Assembly (NCBI GenBank): GCA_003545435.1
Contig: DPYI01000043.1
Span: 1-11,101 of the forward strand
DNA: 11,101 bases
From: Patescibacteria group bacterium
GTDB lineage: Bacteria > Patescibacteriota > Microgenomatia > UBA10105 > UBA927
Reading direction: 5' to 3'
Shown: positions 6,965 through 11,101 of the stretch, in pieces
How positions within the stretch are numbered: position 1 is the stretch's first letter
Layout: each line of letters opens with the position of its first letter
Notes under the pieces: model-generated
What the model was told of the DNA's origin: nothing
The model's database searches: none
What the model saw: only the letters and a program-made list of their open reading frames with translations
Position numbers and translations under genes: made by a program

Positions 6965-7771
6965 ATGGCGGACAATCAAGTAATGCATTTGGATATCGAT
7001 CTCGTGGAGCCAAACCCGTTACAGCCTCGCGGGCTGATTTCCCCTGAATCTCTGGCAGAACTGGCTTCATCCATTAGGGAACACGGAATTATTGAACCTT
7101 TAGTTGTTGCCAAAACTCCTGCCGGATACCAGATTATCGCAGGTGAGCGGAGATGGAGGGCTGCAAAACAGGCAGGACTGACAACCGTTCCGGTTATCAT
7201 CAGGGAAACAACCGCAAAAGGCATGCTGGAGATGGCTCTCGTGGAAAACGTCCAGCGGGAAGACCTCAATCCCATTGAACGGGCTCAGGCATTTCAGAGG
7301 CTGGTAGAGGAATTTGGATTATACGTAGGGGAAATTGCCAAACGGATTGGGAAAAGCGAATCGTACGTTTCAAACACCATGCGGCTTCTGGGCCTCCCTG
7401 ATGCCATTAAAGACGGGTTGATCTCCGGAGCCATATCAGAAGGCCATGCCCGGGCAATTGCAGGCCTTGGAGATATACGCCTCATGGTGGAAGCGTATAA
7501 AACGATCCTTTCGGAAAACGCGTCAGTGAGGAGAGCCGAGGATCTGGCACGGCGCCTGAAATCCCAGAACGACAGACAACCGATGCACAGGGTCGAACGG
7601 ATTCACAGCGATGAACTGGATACCATGGCCAAAGACATAGCTCAATCCGTCAACGGATTAGTAAAAATTACCCAGTCAAAAGTCGAGGCTCGTGTGGTCA
7701 TGGTCATACGGGGAAATTTGGAAACCACAAGTTCAATCCTCAAAAAATTCAGGGAGAAATTGATAAAGTGA
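6965..7771 (+). CDS. parB: Chromosome partitioning protein ParB (268 aa)
   Basis: CTP-dependent DNA clamp that loads at parS sites and organises the origin region for segregation. The N-terminal ParB/Srx domain begins almost at residue 1 (LVEPNPLQPR, 13-22). The CTP-binding motif GERRWRA is at 60-66 and ENVQREDLNPIERA at 94-107. A helix-turn-helix spans about 121-143 (IAKRIGKSESYVS), and a C-terminal dimerisation-like domain follows from about 225. The basic N-terminal tail that contacts ParA in typical ParB proteins is missing, and an in-frame TAA at 6962-6964 immediately precedes the ATG, so no upstream start could supply it. No parA is in the window. It follows rpmA by 13 bases, without a strong ribosome binding site. 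Confidence 0.95.
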   Translation: MADNQVMHLDIDLVEPNPLQPRGLISPESLAELASSIREHGIIEPLVVAKTPAGYQIIAGERRWRAAKQAGLTTVPVIIRETTAKGMLEMALVENVQREDLNPIERAQAFQRLVEEFGLYVGEIAKRIGKSESYVSNTMRLLGLPDAIKDGLISGAISEGHARAIAGLGDIRLMVEAYKTILSENASVRRAEDLARRLKSQNDRQPMHRVERIHSDELDTMAKDIAQSVNGLVKITQSKVEARVVMVIRGNLETTSSILKKFREKLIK

Positions 7772-7780
7772 CTAGGAGAA

Positions 7781-8344
7781 CTAAATTGCATACTGGGGTT
7801 TTTCAATAGGAGAAAGTCTGCTGACCGGCCAGTAGAGGAGAATTCCTTTTCCGATAAAATCTTCCAAAGGAACCGGTCCGAAATCCCGAGAATCAGAGCT
7901 GTGAGGCCGGTTGTCTCCGCTCACGAAATACTGTCCTTCCGGAATAATTGCCTCTTCGCCTTCCCGTAAATATGATCCTCCGGAGGTTTGCGTATTGGGA
8001 CGCAGATACGGTTCGTCCAGTTTCACGCCGTTCACGTAATATATATTATTGACAAGCTTTACGGTATCCCCGGGCAGTCCTATGACCCGTTTGATGTAAT
8101 CGACCTCTTTATTCCTTGGTGATTTAAAAATGACCACGTCTCCCCGCTGGGGAGGATTAATTTTGTAAATAAATTTATTCGTGATGATCAGCTCCGTATT
8201 GAAAAACGTAGGCTCCATGGACTGGCCGTTGATTTCCTGAGGGGAGAAAAGGAACAAATACACCATGACGATGATGGCCAAAAAAACCACGATACCCTGT
8301 AAAAAATCAAAAATCGCAGCAACTGCGCGTTTGAGAGAATCCAT
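7781..8344 (-). CDS. lepB: Signal peptidase I (187 aa)
   Basis: Membrane serine protease (family S26) that removes signal peptides from exported proteins on the outer face of the cytoplasmic membrane. One N-terminal transmembrane helix is visible (about 15-33). Then come GQSMEPT with catalytic Ser42, RGDVVIF (67-73), DYIKRVIGLPGD with the general-base Lys85, and the GDNR...SDSRDFG box (143-156). All boxes of the family are intact and the length is typical of the compact bacterial form. On the minus strand GAGGT lies about ten bases before the ATG at 8344, one of the few plausible Shine-Dalgarno sites here. It is convergent with parB across nine bases, with no clear terminator, and divergent from tRNA-Val. 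The small protein at 8570 may be among its exported clients (inference). Confidence 0.97.
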   Translation of the reverse strand: MDSLKRAVAAIFDFLQGIVVFLAIIVMVYLFLFSPQEINGQSMEPTFFNTELIITNKFIYKINPPQRGDVVIFKSPRNKEVDYIKRVIGLPGDTVKLVNNIYYVNGVKLDEPYLRPNTQTSGGSYLREGEEAIIPEGQYFVSGDNRPHSSDSRDFGPVPLEDFIGKGILLYWPVSRLSPIEKPQYAI

Positions 8345-8366
8345 AAAATTAACTACCTCACGTATT

Positions 8367-8396
8367 AGTCTAGGTGATATAATAGGGAATCGTCAA
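8367..8396 (-). promoter_or_regulatory. Predicted lepB promoter
   Basis: Read on the minus strand: TTGACG (8396-8391, 5 of 6), an 18-base spacer, then TAGACT (8372-8367, 4 of 6). Transcription would begin near 8360, leaving a leader of about 15 bases that contains the GAGGT site. The -35 lies just past the tRNA promoter's -10, so the two divergent promoters overlap and may interfere. Confidence 0.42.
8375..8383 (+). promoter_or_regulatory. Extended -10 promoter of tRNA-Val
   Basis: TGATATAAT at 8375-8383 is a perfect TGn extension plus a consensus TATAAT. No good -35 is visible 16-18 bases upstream, as is common for extended -10 promoters. Transcription would start near 8390, about 18 bases before the mature tRNA 5' end. 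Confidence 0.6.
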
Positions 8397-8407
8397 GGGT
8401 AAAAAGG

Positions 8408-8479
8408 GCGCGCGTAGCTCAGGGGTAGAGTGCTTCGTTGACATCGAAGAGGTCCATGGTCCAAATCCATGCGCGCGCA
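8408..8479 (+). tRNA. tRNA-Val, anticodon GAC
   Basis: A full cloverleaf can be drawn. The acceptor stem is GCGCGCG (8408-8414) with CGCGCGC (8472-8478) and discriminator A at 8479. The D arm is GCTC/GAGT (8417-8420, 8428-8431, one G-U pair) with loop AGGGGTA. The anticodon stem is CTTCG (8433-8437) with CGAAG (8445-8449), and its loop TTGACAT gives anticodon GAC, which reads GUC and GUU. The variable loop has five bases. The T stem is CATGG/CCATG (8455-8459, 8467-8471) with loop TCCAAAT. The CCA end is not encoded (A is followed by CT), so a CCA-adding enzyme is required. The T-loop carries C at position 55, where U (pseudouridine) is almost universal. Confidence 0.95.
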
Positions 8480-8488
8480 CTAATGAGA

Positions 8489-8519
8489 ATAGGTGTATAC
8501 CTATATCACCCGGCGGGTG
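8489..8519 (+). other. Two adjacent small hairpins downstream of tRNA-Val
   Basis: ATAGGT (8489-8494) pairs with ACCTAT (8499-8504) across a 4-base loop. CACCC (8507-8511) pairs with GGGTG (8515-8519) across GGC. They begin ten bases after the tRNA 3' end and could guide 3' processing or weak termination. The nearest T-run (8535-8540) is 15 bases further on, so this is not a standard intrinsic terminator. The second could also be a dispersed GC-rich palindrome like those in ileS. Confidence 0.35.
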
Positions 8520-8557
8520 TGATTGAAAGAAGTATTTTTTCCGGGTTTCATTTATAC

Positions 8558-8563
8558 TATAAT
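8558..8563 (+). promoter_or_regulatory. Consensus -10 element of the gene at 8570, leaderless
   Basis: A perfect TATAAT ends six bases before the ATG at 8570, placing the transcription start on the start codon. The 17-base upstream position holds only a T-run (8535-8540), so the -35 is weak. No Shine-Dalgarno sequence is present between them. Confidence 0.5.
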
Positions 8564-8569
8564 ACATAT

Positions 8570-9100
8570 ATGAAACGCAGACTTCTTATTTCCGGAGCAA
8601 TACTCATTTTTTGCCTCGGATTTATTATTGGAAAACACAGTGAAATTACGCAGATTATCGCAAAAGAATTAGGTTCTGCTACTCCCACACCCACACTCAC
8701 GCCAATTCCAACCGTAACTCCCACAGTCATTCAGTCATATCAGTTTTCTGTTTTGCCAACCGCAGGAGGTGGGCCGAGGAATGATATTGTGGAAGTTCAG
8801 CACATTTCTGCCAGTAAGTCAGTAGCCCAAGTAGGGGATGATATCGGTTTTTCCGTAACGATTAAAAATCAAGCATCATCCAAGAAACTCGTAAAACAAC
8901 TGTGCTTTAACAGTACGGCCGGCAATTTCGGCTGCACCATGGATTTTAACCTCTATCCCGGTCAGTCATTCAATTTCAACAACTCAGGCAGGTTCACCTC
9001 AGGCGGAGCCAAAACTGTATGGATTACGTGGACGCAGGACGGACAAAACTTCTACCGTCCGGTTGACGGCAGAACAGTAACAGTCACAATCCAGAATTAG
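8570..9100 (+). CDS. Membrane-anchored or exported small protein with Pro/Thr stalk and beta-rich C-terminal domain (176 aa)
   Basis: Not recognised as a named gene. Positively charged residues (KRR, 2-4) precede a single hydrophobic helix (about 5-20), which acts as a signal anchor or signal peptide. A linker of alternating Thr and Pro (about 37-53, ATPTPTLTPIPTVTPT) follows, typical of a wall-spanning stalk. The rest (about 72-176) alternates hydrophobic and polar residues, with motifs such as DIGFSVTIKNQ and GGAKTVWITW. That resembles CARDB-like or other immunoglobulin-fold adhesion domains. Cys112 and Cys122 could form a disulphide. The start at 8570 is chosen because the upstream in-frame ATG at 8438 lies inside the tRNA and because the helix begins here. 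A likely terminator follows at 9127. Function is unknown; a surface or cell-contact role is inference. Confidence 0.85.
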   Translation: MKRRLLISGAILIFCLGFIIGKHSEITQIIAKELGSATPTPTLTPIPTVTPTVIQSYQFSVLPTAGGGPRNDIVEVQHISASKSVAQVGDDIGFSVTIKNQASSKKLVKQLCFNSTAGNFGCTMDFNLYPGQSFNFNNSGRFTSGGAKTVWITWTQDGQNFYRPVDGRTVTVTIQN

Positions 9101-9126
9101 CTTCAGAGAATTTCTACATTTGAGGT

Positions 9127-9150
9127 TACTTGGCTACTCGAGTATTTTTT
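9127..9150 (+). terminator. Likely intrinsic terminator of the 8570 gene
   Basis: TACTTG (9127-9132) pairs with CGAGTA (9139-9144), including one G-U pair, across a 6-base loop, followed by six T residues (9145-9150). It lies 26 bases after the stop. The stem is AT-rich and short, so efficiency is uncertain. Its T-run overlaps the stop codon of the minus-strand relic gene. Confidence 0.48.
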
Positions 9151-9411
9151 AACGAAATTTTATGACAAGTTCTGCTTCCAGATTCAGTGGAAGACCTTTG
9201 TCAGTCTCTAGATTCACCCTCCCGTCTTTATTTGGTTCAAGAAATTCAAATCCGTCTTGTCCTTGCAAGGCTTGTAGTGAATTATTTTCAGAATAATTTC
9301 CACTGACTACGAGTTCAACTATTGGTTTGTTATTCCCCTGCCTCGATGTGTTGTCTTTACGTCACTAATAATTTGCCATGTTTCTTTTCTTCGAACTAAT
9401 GTTGGACACAT
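9149..9411 (-). pseudogene. Frameshifted small gene of unknown function (about 87 codons)
   Basis: On the minus strand an ATG at 9411 follows AAGGA (9422-9418) at a six-base spacing, the best ribosome binding site in the window, so this looks like a genuine start. The first frame runs 30 codons (MCPTLVRRKETWQIISDVKT...) to a TAG at 9319-9321. An overlapping -1 frame, open across 9149-9361, carries on with coding-like sequence (KPIVELVVSG, LQALQGQDGFEFL, LNLEAELVIKFR) to TAA. One base change within about 9322-9361, which includes a GGGG run, would join them. I recognise no domain. It may be a disrupted accessory gene, a sequencing error or, less likely, a frameshift-expressed gene: no classic slippery heptamer is visible. 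It lies beside the IS30 element, consistent with decaying accessory DNA. Confidence 0.6.
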
Positions 9412-9443
9412 AAGTATTCCTTTTTGAGCAGTTAATTAGGATG

Positions 9444-9449
9444 ATAATA
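9444..9449 (-). promoter_or_regulatory. Extended -10 promoter of the frameshifted minus-strand gene
   Basis: On the minus strand TGG precedes TATTAT (9449-9444), a TGn-extended -10 with 5 of 6 matches. Transcription would start near 9437 and give a leader of about 26 bases that contains the AAGGA site. The left end of IS30 begins 35 bases upstream of this element. Confidence 0.4.
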
Positions 9450-9483
9450 CCACAAAACCGCTTGTTAGGACAGTTATACTAAG

Positions 9484-9508
9484 TTCTAATTACCATTGCA
9501 CCACCCTG
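9484..9508 (+). repeat. IS30 left terminal inverted repeat
   Basis: Begins TTCTAA and contains GCACCACCC at 9498-9506. It matches the reverse complement of the right end at 19 of 25 positions. Confidence 0.78.
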
Positions 9509-9513
9509 TAAGA

Positions 9514-9519
9514 CATAAT
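9514..9519 (+). promoter_or_regulatory. -10 element of the IS30 transposase, leaderless for the second ATG
   Basis: CATAAT (5 of 6 to consensus) ends seven bases before the ATG at 9527. TTACCA at 9490-9495, inside the left repeat, gives 4 of 6 to a -35 at an 18-base spacing. The geometry matches the predicted leaderless starts of ileS and rplU and supports 9527 over the ATG at 9518. Confidence 0.4.
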
Positions 9520-9526
9520 GCAGGGT

Positions 9527-10510
9527 ATGAAAGCATACACACGGCTGTCCCAATCGGAACGGGAGCAGTTGTTTTTGCTCCATCATCAAGGGGTGAGCCT
9601 TCGGGAGATTGCGAAACGATTGGGACGGACACGTACAACAATCTCCCGTGAGTACCAACGACACGGAGAACAAGAGTACTCTCCCTGTGCTGCACACGCT
9701 CAAGCAATCAAGGATCGTGGTGCCCCACGGAAACACAAGCTGGATGATCCCATGCTCCAACACTATGTCATTGGTCGACTGGGAGAGGGATGGAGTCCGG
9801 AACAAATTGCAGGGAGATTGAGCTTTCAAGGATCAGCCCTCACAGTTGTCCATGAAACGATCTATGCATTCCTGTATCAACCACCACTGAAACACGAACG
9901 GTTGTGGGAGTTCTTGAGGCGTGGACACAAGAAGCGGGAACGGTGGTTTGATCGACGGGTTCACTGCAAAAAACGAGTCATCATCCAAGGAAAAATATCC
10001 ATTACCCAACGACCAGAAGAGGCACAAACTCGATTGAAGGTTGGGCATTGGGAAACGGATCTCATGGAAGGAACAAAGAAAACCCATCACGTGGTATCAG
10101 CAACCGTAGACCGGAGATCAGGAGCACTCCTGTTAGACAAGCTTTCTTCCAAGGAAAGTAGAGAGAAGATGGATGTCATGATCAGACGGATGGAGAGAAT
10201 CCCTATTCACATCCGGAAAACCATGACCTTTGACAACGGAACAGAGAATGCGGAGCACCGAAGATTATACAGAGTGAACATGGATACCTATTTCTGTGCT
10301 TCGTACCACAGTTGGGAGAAAGGAACGGTGGAGAATACCATTGGATTGGTTAGACAGTATTTACCAAAAGGAGGTGATCTTACCGGAGTATCACAACAAG
10401 AGCTGATGACGATTTCTCAGGCAATCAACGACCGACCGAGAAAACGATTGGGATACAAAACACCAAATGAAGTATTATTAGAGGAGGCTGGGTGGTGCGT
10501 TACTAGTTAG
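9527..10510 (+). CDS. IS30-family transposase (327 aa; 330 aa from the ATG at 9518)
   Basis: Catalyses excision and insertion of the element. Counting from 9527, a helix-turn-helix lies at about 21-43 (GVSLREIAKRLGRTRTTISRE), which binds the terminal repeats. The RNase H-fold catalytic core supplies a DDE triad at Asp178 (GHWETD), Asp236 (TFDNGTEN) and Glu269 (KGTVENTIG), with the 33-residue D-E spacing of the family. It is followed by LVRQYLPKG and NDRPRKRLGYKTP, both IS30 hallmarks. MKAYTRLSQSER at 9527 matches the usual IS30 N-terminus, so that start is preferred, although 9518 adds only three residues. The TAG stop lies inside the right inverted repeat, leaving two bases to the end of the element. 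No frameshift or missing catalytic residue is seen. Confidence 0.95.
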   Translation: MKAYTRLSQSEREQLFLLHHQGVSLREIAKRLGRTRTTISREYQRHGEQEYSPCAAHAQAIKDRGAPRKHKLDDPMLQHYVIGRLGEGWSPEQIAGRLSFQGSALTVVHETIYAFLYQPPLKHERLWEFLRRGHKKRERWFDRRVHCKKRVIIQGKISITQRPEEAQTRLKVGHWETDLMEGTKKTHHVVSATVDRRSGALLLDKLSSKESREKMDVMIRRMERIPIHIRKTMTFDNGTENAEHRRLYRVNMDTYFCASYHSWEKGTVENTIGLVRQYLPKGGDLTGVSQQELMTISQAINDRPRKRLGYKTPNEVLLEEAGWCVTS

Positions 10511-10512
10511 AA
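10488..10512 (-). repeat. IS30 right terminal inverted repeat
   Basis: Contains GGGTGGTGC (10490-10498) and ends TTAGAA. It overlaps the last seven transposase codons and its stop. TAGAAT (10508-10513) spans its outer edge and could act as an outward -10 for the gene at 10542, though no -35 is evident. Confidence 0.78.
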
Positions 10513-10519
10513 TTCAGGC

Positions 10520-10543
10520 TGCCAAAACCAAAAGAAGAACTAT
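10520..10543 (+). repeat. Direct repeat, copy 1, over the start of the acidic ORF
   Basis: TGCCAAAAC, then CAAAAGAAGAACTAT, ending in the start-codon region of the 10542 ORF. Copy 2 at 11019-11041 matches at 22 of 24 aligned positions, with one missing base and one mismatch. In the frame of the ORF both copies encode a K-R-R-(T/P)-(M/I) string. Confidence 0.7.
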
Positions 10544-10895
10544 GGCTCCATACGTAGCAGAAATAATTGGAGTAATCACGATTGATAGAGGCACACCTGA
10601 TGAACAGCGATACACATGGGTGCAAAAGGTTCTCGGTACGGATCACGAAACCGACGACACCACCTCACCGGAAGCTATAAAAGCACAAAATTTGTTATTA
10701 GATCCCAATTTTCTGGAAGTACCGGAAGATTTAGATCCGGAATGTACTCCTCCTATAGATCCTATAGAACAAATACAAGATTGTACTATACCAGATGATG
10801 AAGGGGAGACTAATGTACTTGATGTCAGACATGGTACGGGTCCTACCATAGCAATTAACACCGTCTCTGGAGGAAGGCTTTGGTCTGATTTCTGA
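10542..10895 (+). CDS. Acidic orphan protein, possibly IS-truncated at the 5' end and nonsense-interrupted (117 aa)
   Basis: Not recognised. The product is strongly acidic, with clusters such as DHETDD and a Pro/Asp/Glu-rich middle (PEDLDPECTPPIDPIEQIQD, about 71-90). It has two cysteines (78 and 91) and neither a signal peptide nor a membrane segment. The N-terminus (YVAEIIGVITIDRG) looks like the first beta-hairpin of a globular domain. The ATG at 10542 lacks a clear ribosome binding site. The frame is open leftwards to 10482, into the IS30 end, so the native start may have been lost when the element inserted. The frame also stays open past the TGA (10893-10895) to a TAA at 11015. This may be a decaying accessory or prophage gene. 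Confidence 0.5.
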   Translation: MAPYVAEIIGVITIDRGTPDEQRYTWVQKVLGTDHETDDTTSPEAIKAQNLLLDPNFLEVPEDLDPECTPPIDPIEQIQDCTIPDDEGETNVLDVRHGTGPTIAINTVSGGRLWSDF

Positions 10896-11015
10896 TCTTC
10901 AAACTACAGATCTATAGAACAAACAGCGGATATTGGTATTGTAGAGCTTGAAGAATTCGCTACATCAAGATTTGAATCTGATGAAAGGCTTGATAAAATA
11001 CCATCTAAACTGTAA
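10896..11015 (+). pseudogene. In-frame continuation of the acidic ORF beyond its TGA (39 codons)
   Basis: In the same frame the sequence reads SSNYRSIEQTAD, then IGIVELEEFATSRFESDERL, to TAA at 11013-11015. An acidic, Ser-rich composition continues. The DNA around IEQTAD (10908-10925) resembles that around IEQIQD (10757-10774), which suggests an internal repeat spanning the stop. The simplest reading is a nonsense mutation in a gene of about 157 codons. A chance open stretch cannot be excluded. Confidence 0.4.
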
Positions 11016-11018
11016 TAT

Positions 11019-11041
11019 TGCCAAAACAAAAGAAGACCTAT
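11019..11041 (+). repeat. Direct repeat, copy 2, at the right edge
   Basis: Lies three bases after the TAA that ends the extended acidic ORF, 499 bases from copy 1. It may mark the start of a second, related gene or gene remnant running off the window. Bases 11042-11101 hold no confident gene, although two plus-strand frames through the repeat remain open to the end. Confidence 0.65.
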
Positions 11042-11101
11042 TACTTCAATTCACCTTATTGTTCCTCCTCGAAAATCCAGCATATGCGGATATTTAGAGG
11101 A

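Larger units (their letters stand above)
9484..10512 (+). mobile_element. IS30-family insertion sequence, apparently complete (1,029 bases)
   Basis: Defined by an IS30-type DDE transposase bounded by imperfect 25-base terminal inverted repeats (9484-9508 and 10488-10512). The size is normal for the family. No 2-4 base target duplication can be read at these boundaries: AAG lies on the left and TTC on the right. Either the true ends differ by a base or two, or the insertion is old or rearranged. The coding frame is intact, so the element could still be active. Confidence 0.85.

Noticed and set aside
7772..7780. Shared terminator between convergent parB and lepB
   Set aside because: The gap is nine bases, and I found no stem followed by a T-run on either strand in or near it.
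7977..7986. CCTCCGGAGG perfect palindrome inside lepB
   Set aside because: It has no loop or extended arms and encodes part of a loop in lepB. At ten bases it is plausible by chance.
8438..8569. N-terminal extension of the 8570 gene from an ATG at 8438
   Set aside because: The extension begins inside the tRNA-Val anticodon region and crosses its 3' half, and the signal-anchor helix and -10 element both fit the ATG at 8570.
9479..9829. Minus-strand open frames across the IS30 left half
   Set aside because: They are antisense to a full-length transposase with an intact catalytic triad and show no domain of their own.
1..11101. Alternative genetic code with UGA as Gly or Trp
   Set aside because: TGA terminates rodA, the methyltransferase gene, rpmA and parB at the expected protein lengths, and these genes contain no internal TGA.
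1..11101. CRISPR array or defence system
   Set aside because: No regularly spaced repeats with unique spacers and no nuclease, helicase or toxin-antitoxin pair were recognised. The only repeats are two-copy or palindromic.

Overview
The window reads as a chromosomal segment of a reduced-genome bacterium, most likely of the Candidate Phyla Radiation (Patescibacteria, perhaps Microgenomates-like). The basis is indirect: a divergent isoleucyl-tRNA synthetase with HHAW and AMHKS in place of HIGH and KMSKS, compact housekeeping genes packed with overlaps or gaps of about 10 bases, small palindromes inside coding sequence, a tRNA without an encoded CCA, and few Shine-Dalgarno sites. TGA ends several complete housekeeping genes, so the standard bacterial code applies. 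No 16S gene or marker tree was available, so the phylum is inference.

Bases 1-915 hold the C-terminal part of a DUF2079-type membrane protein. An 85-base nested inverted repeat follows. Bases 1059-7771 are a rightward housekeeping block: ileS, rodA/ftsW (overlapping ileS by 37 bases), rplU (bL21), a Trm11-like RNA methyltransferase, rpmA (bL27) and parB. It joins translation, cell-wall elongation, RNA modification and chromosome partitioning. The methyltransferase sits between the two ribosomal protein genes, and paired direct/inverted repeats lie just before rpmA.

Bases 7781-8344 carry lepB (signal peptidase I) on the minus strand, convergent with parB. A 63-base divergent promoter region separates it from tRNA-Val(GAC), whose T-loop has C instead of U at position 55. 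A small anchored or exported protein with a Pro/Thr stalk and a beta-rich C-terminal domain follows (8570-9100), then a likely terminator.

From about 9145 the window turns accessory. It has a frameshifted minus-strand small gene (9149-9411) with an intact promoter, ribosome binding site and start; a complete IS30-family element (9484-10512) with 25-base imperfect terminal repeats; and an acidic orphan ORF (10542-10895). That ORF stays open past an in-frame TGA to 11015 and is flanked by two copies of a 23/24-base direct repeat about 500 bases apart.

Two patterns cut across the genes. Several starts (ileS, rplU, the 8570 gene, the IS30 transposase, less clearly the methyltransferase) lie 6-8 bases after a -10-like hexamer, which predicts leaderless mRNAs. 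Three short palindromes lie in frame inside ileS, each in a segment that looks like a variable loop, resembling palindromic elements that insert into genes. I found no defence, CRISPR or biosynthetic system. The most novel material is the in-gene palindromes, the leaderless architecture, the ParB lacking its ParA-contacting tail, the C55 tRNA and the acidic ORF with its flanking repeats.
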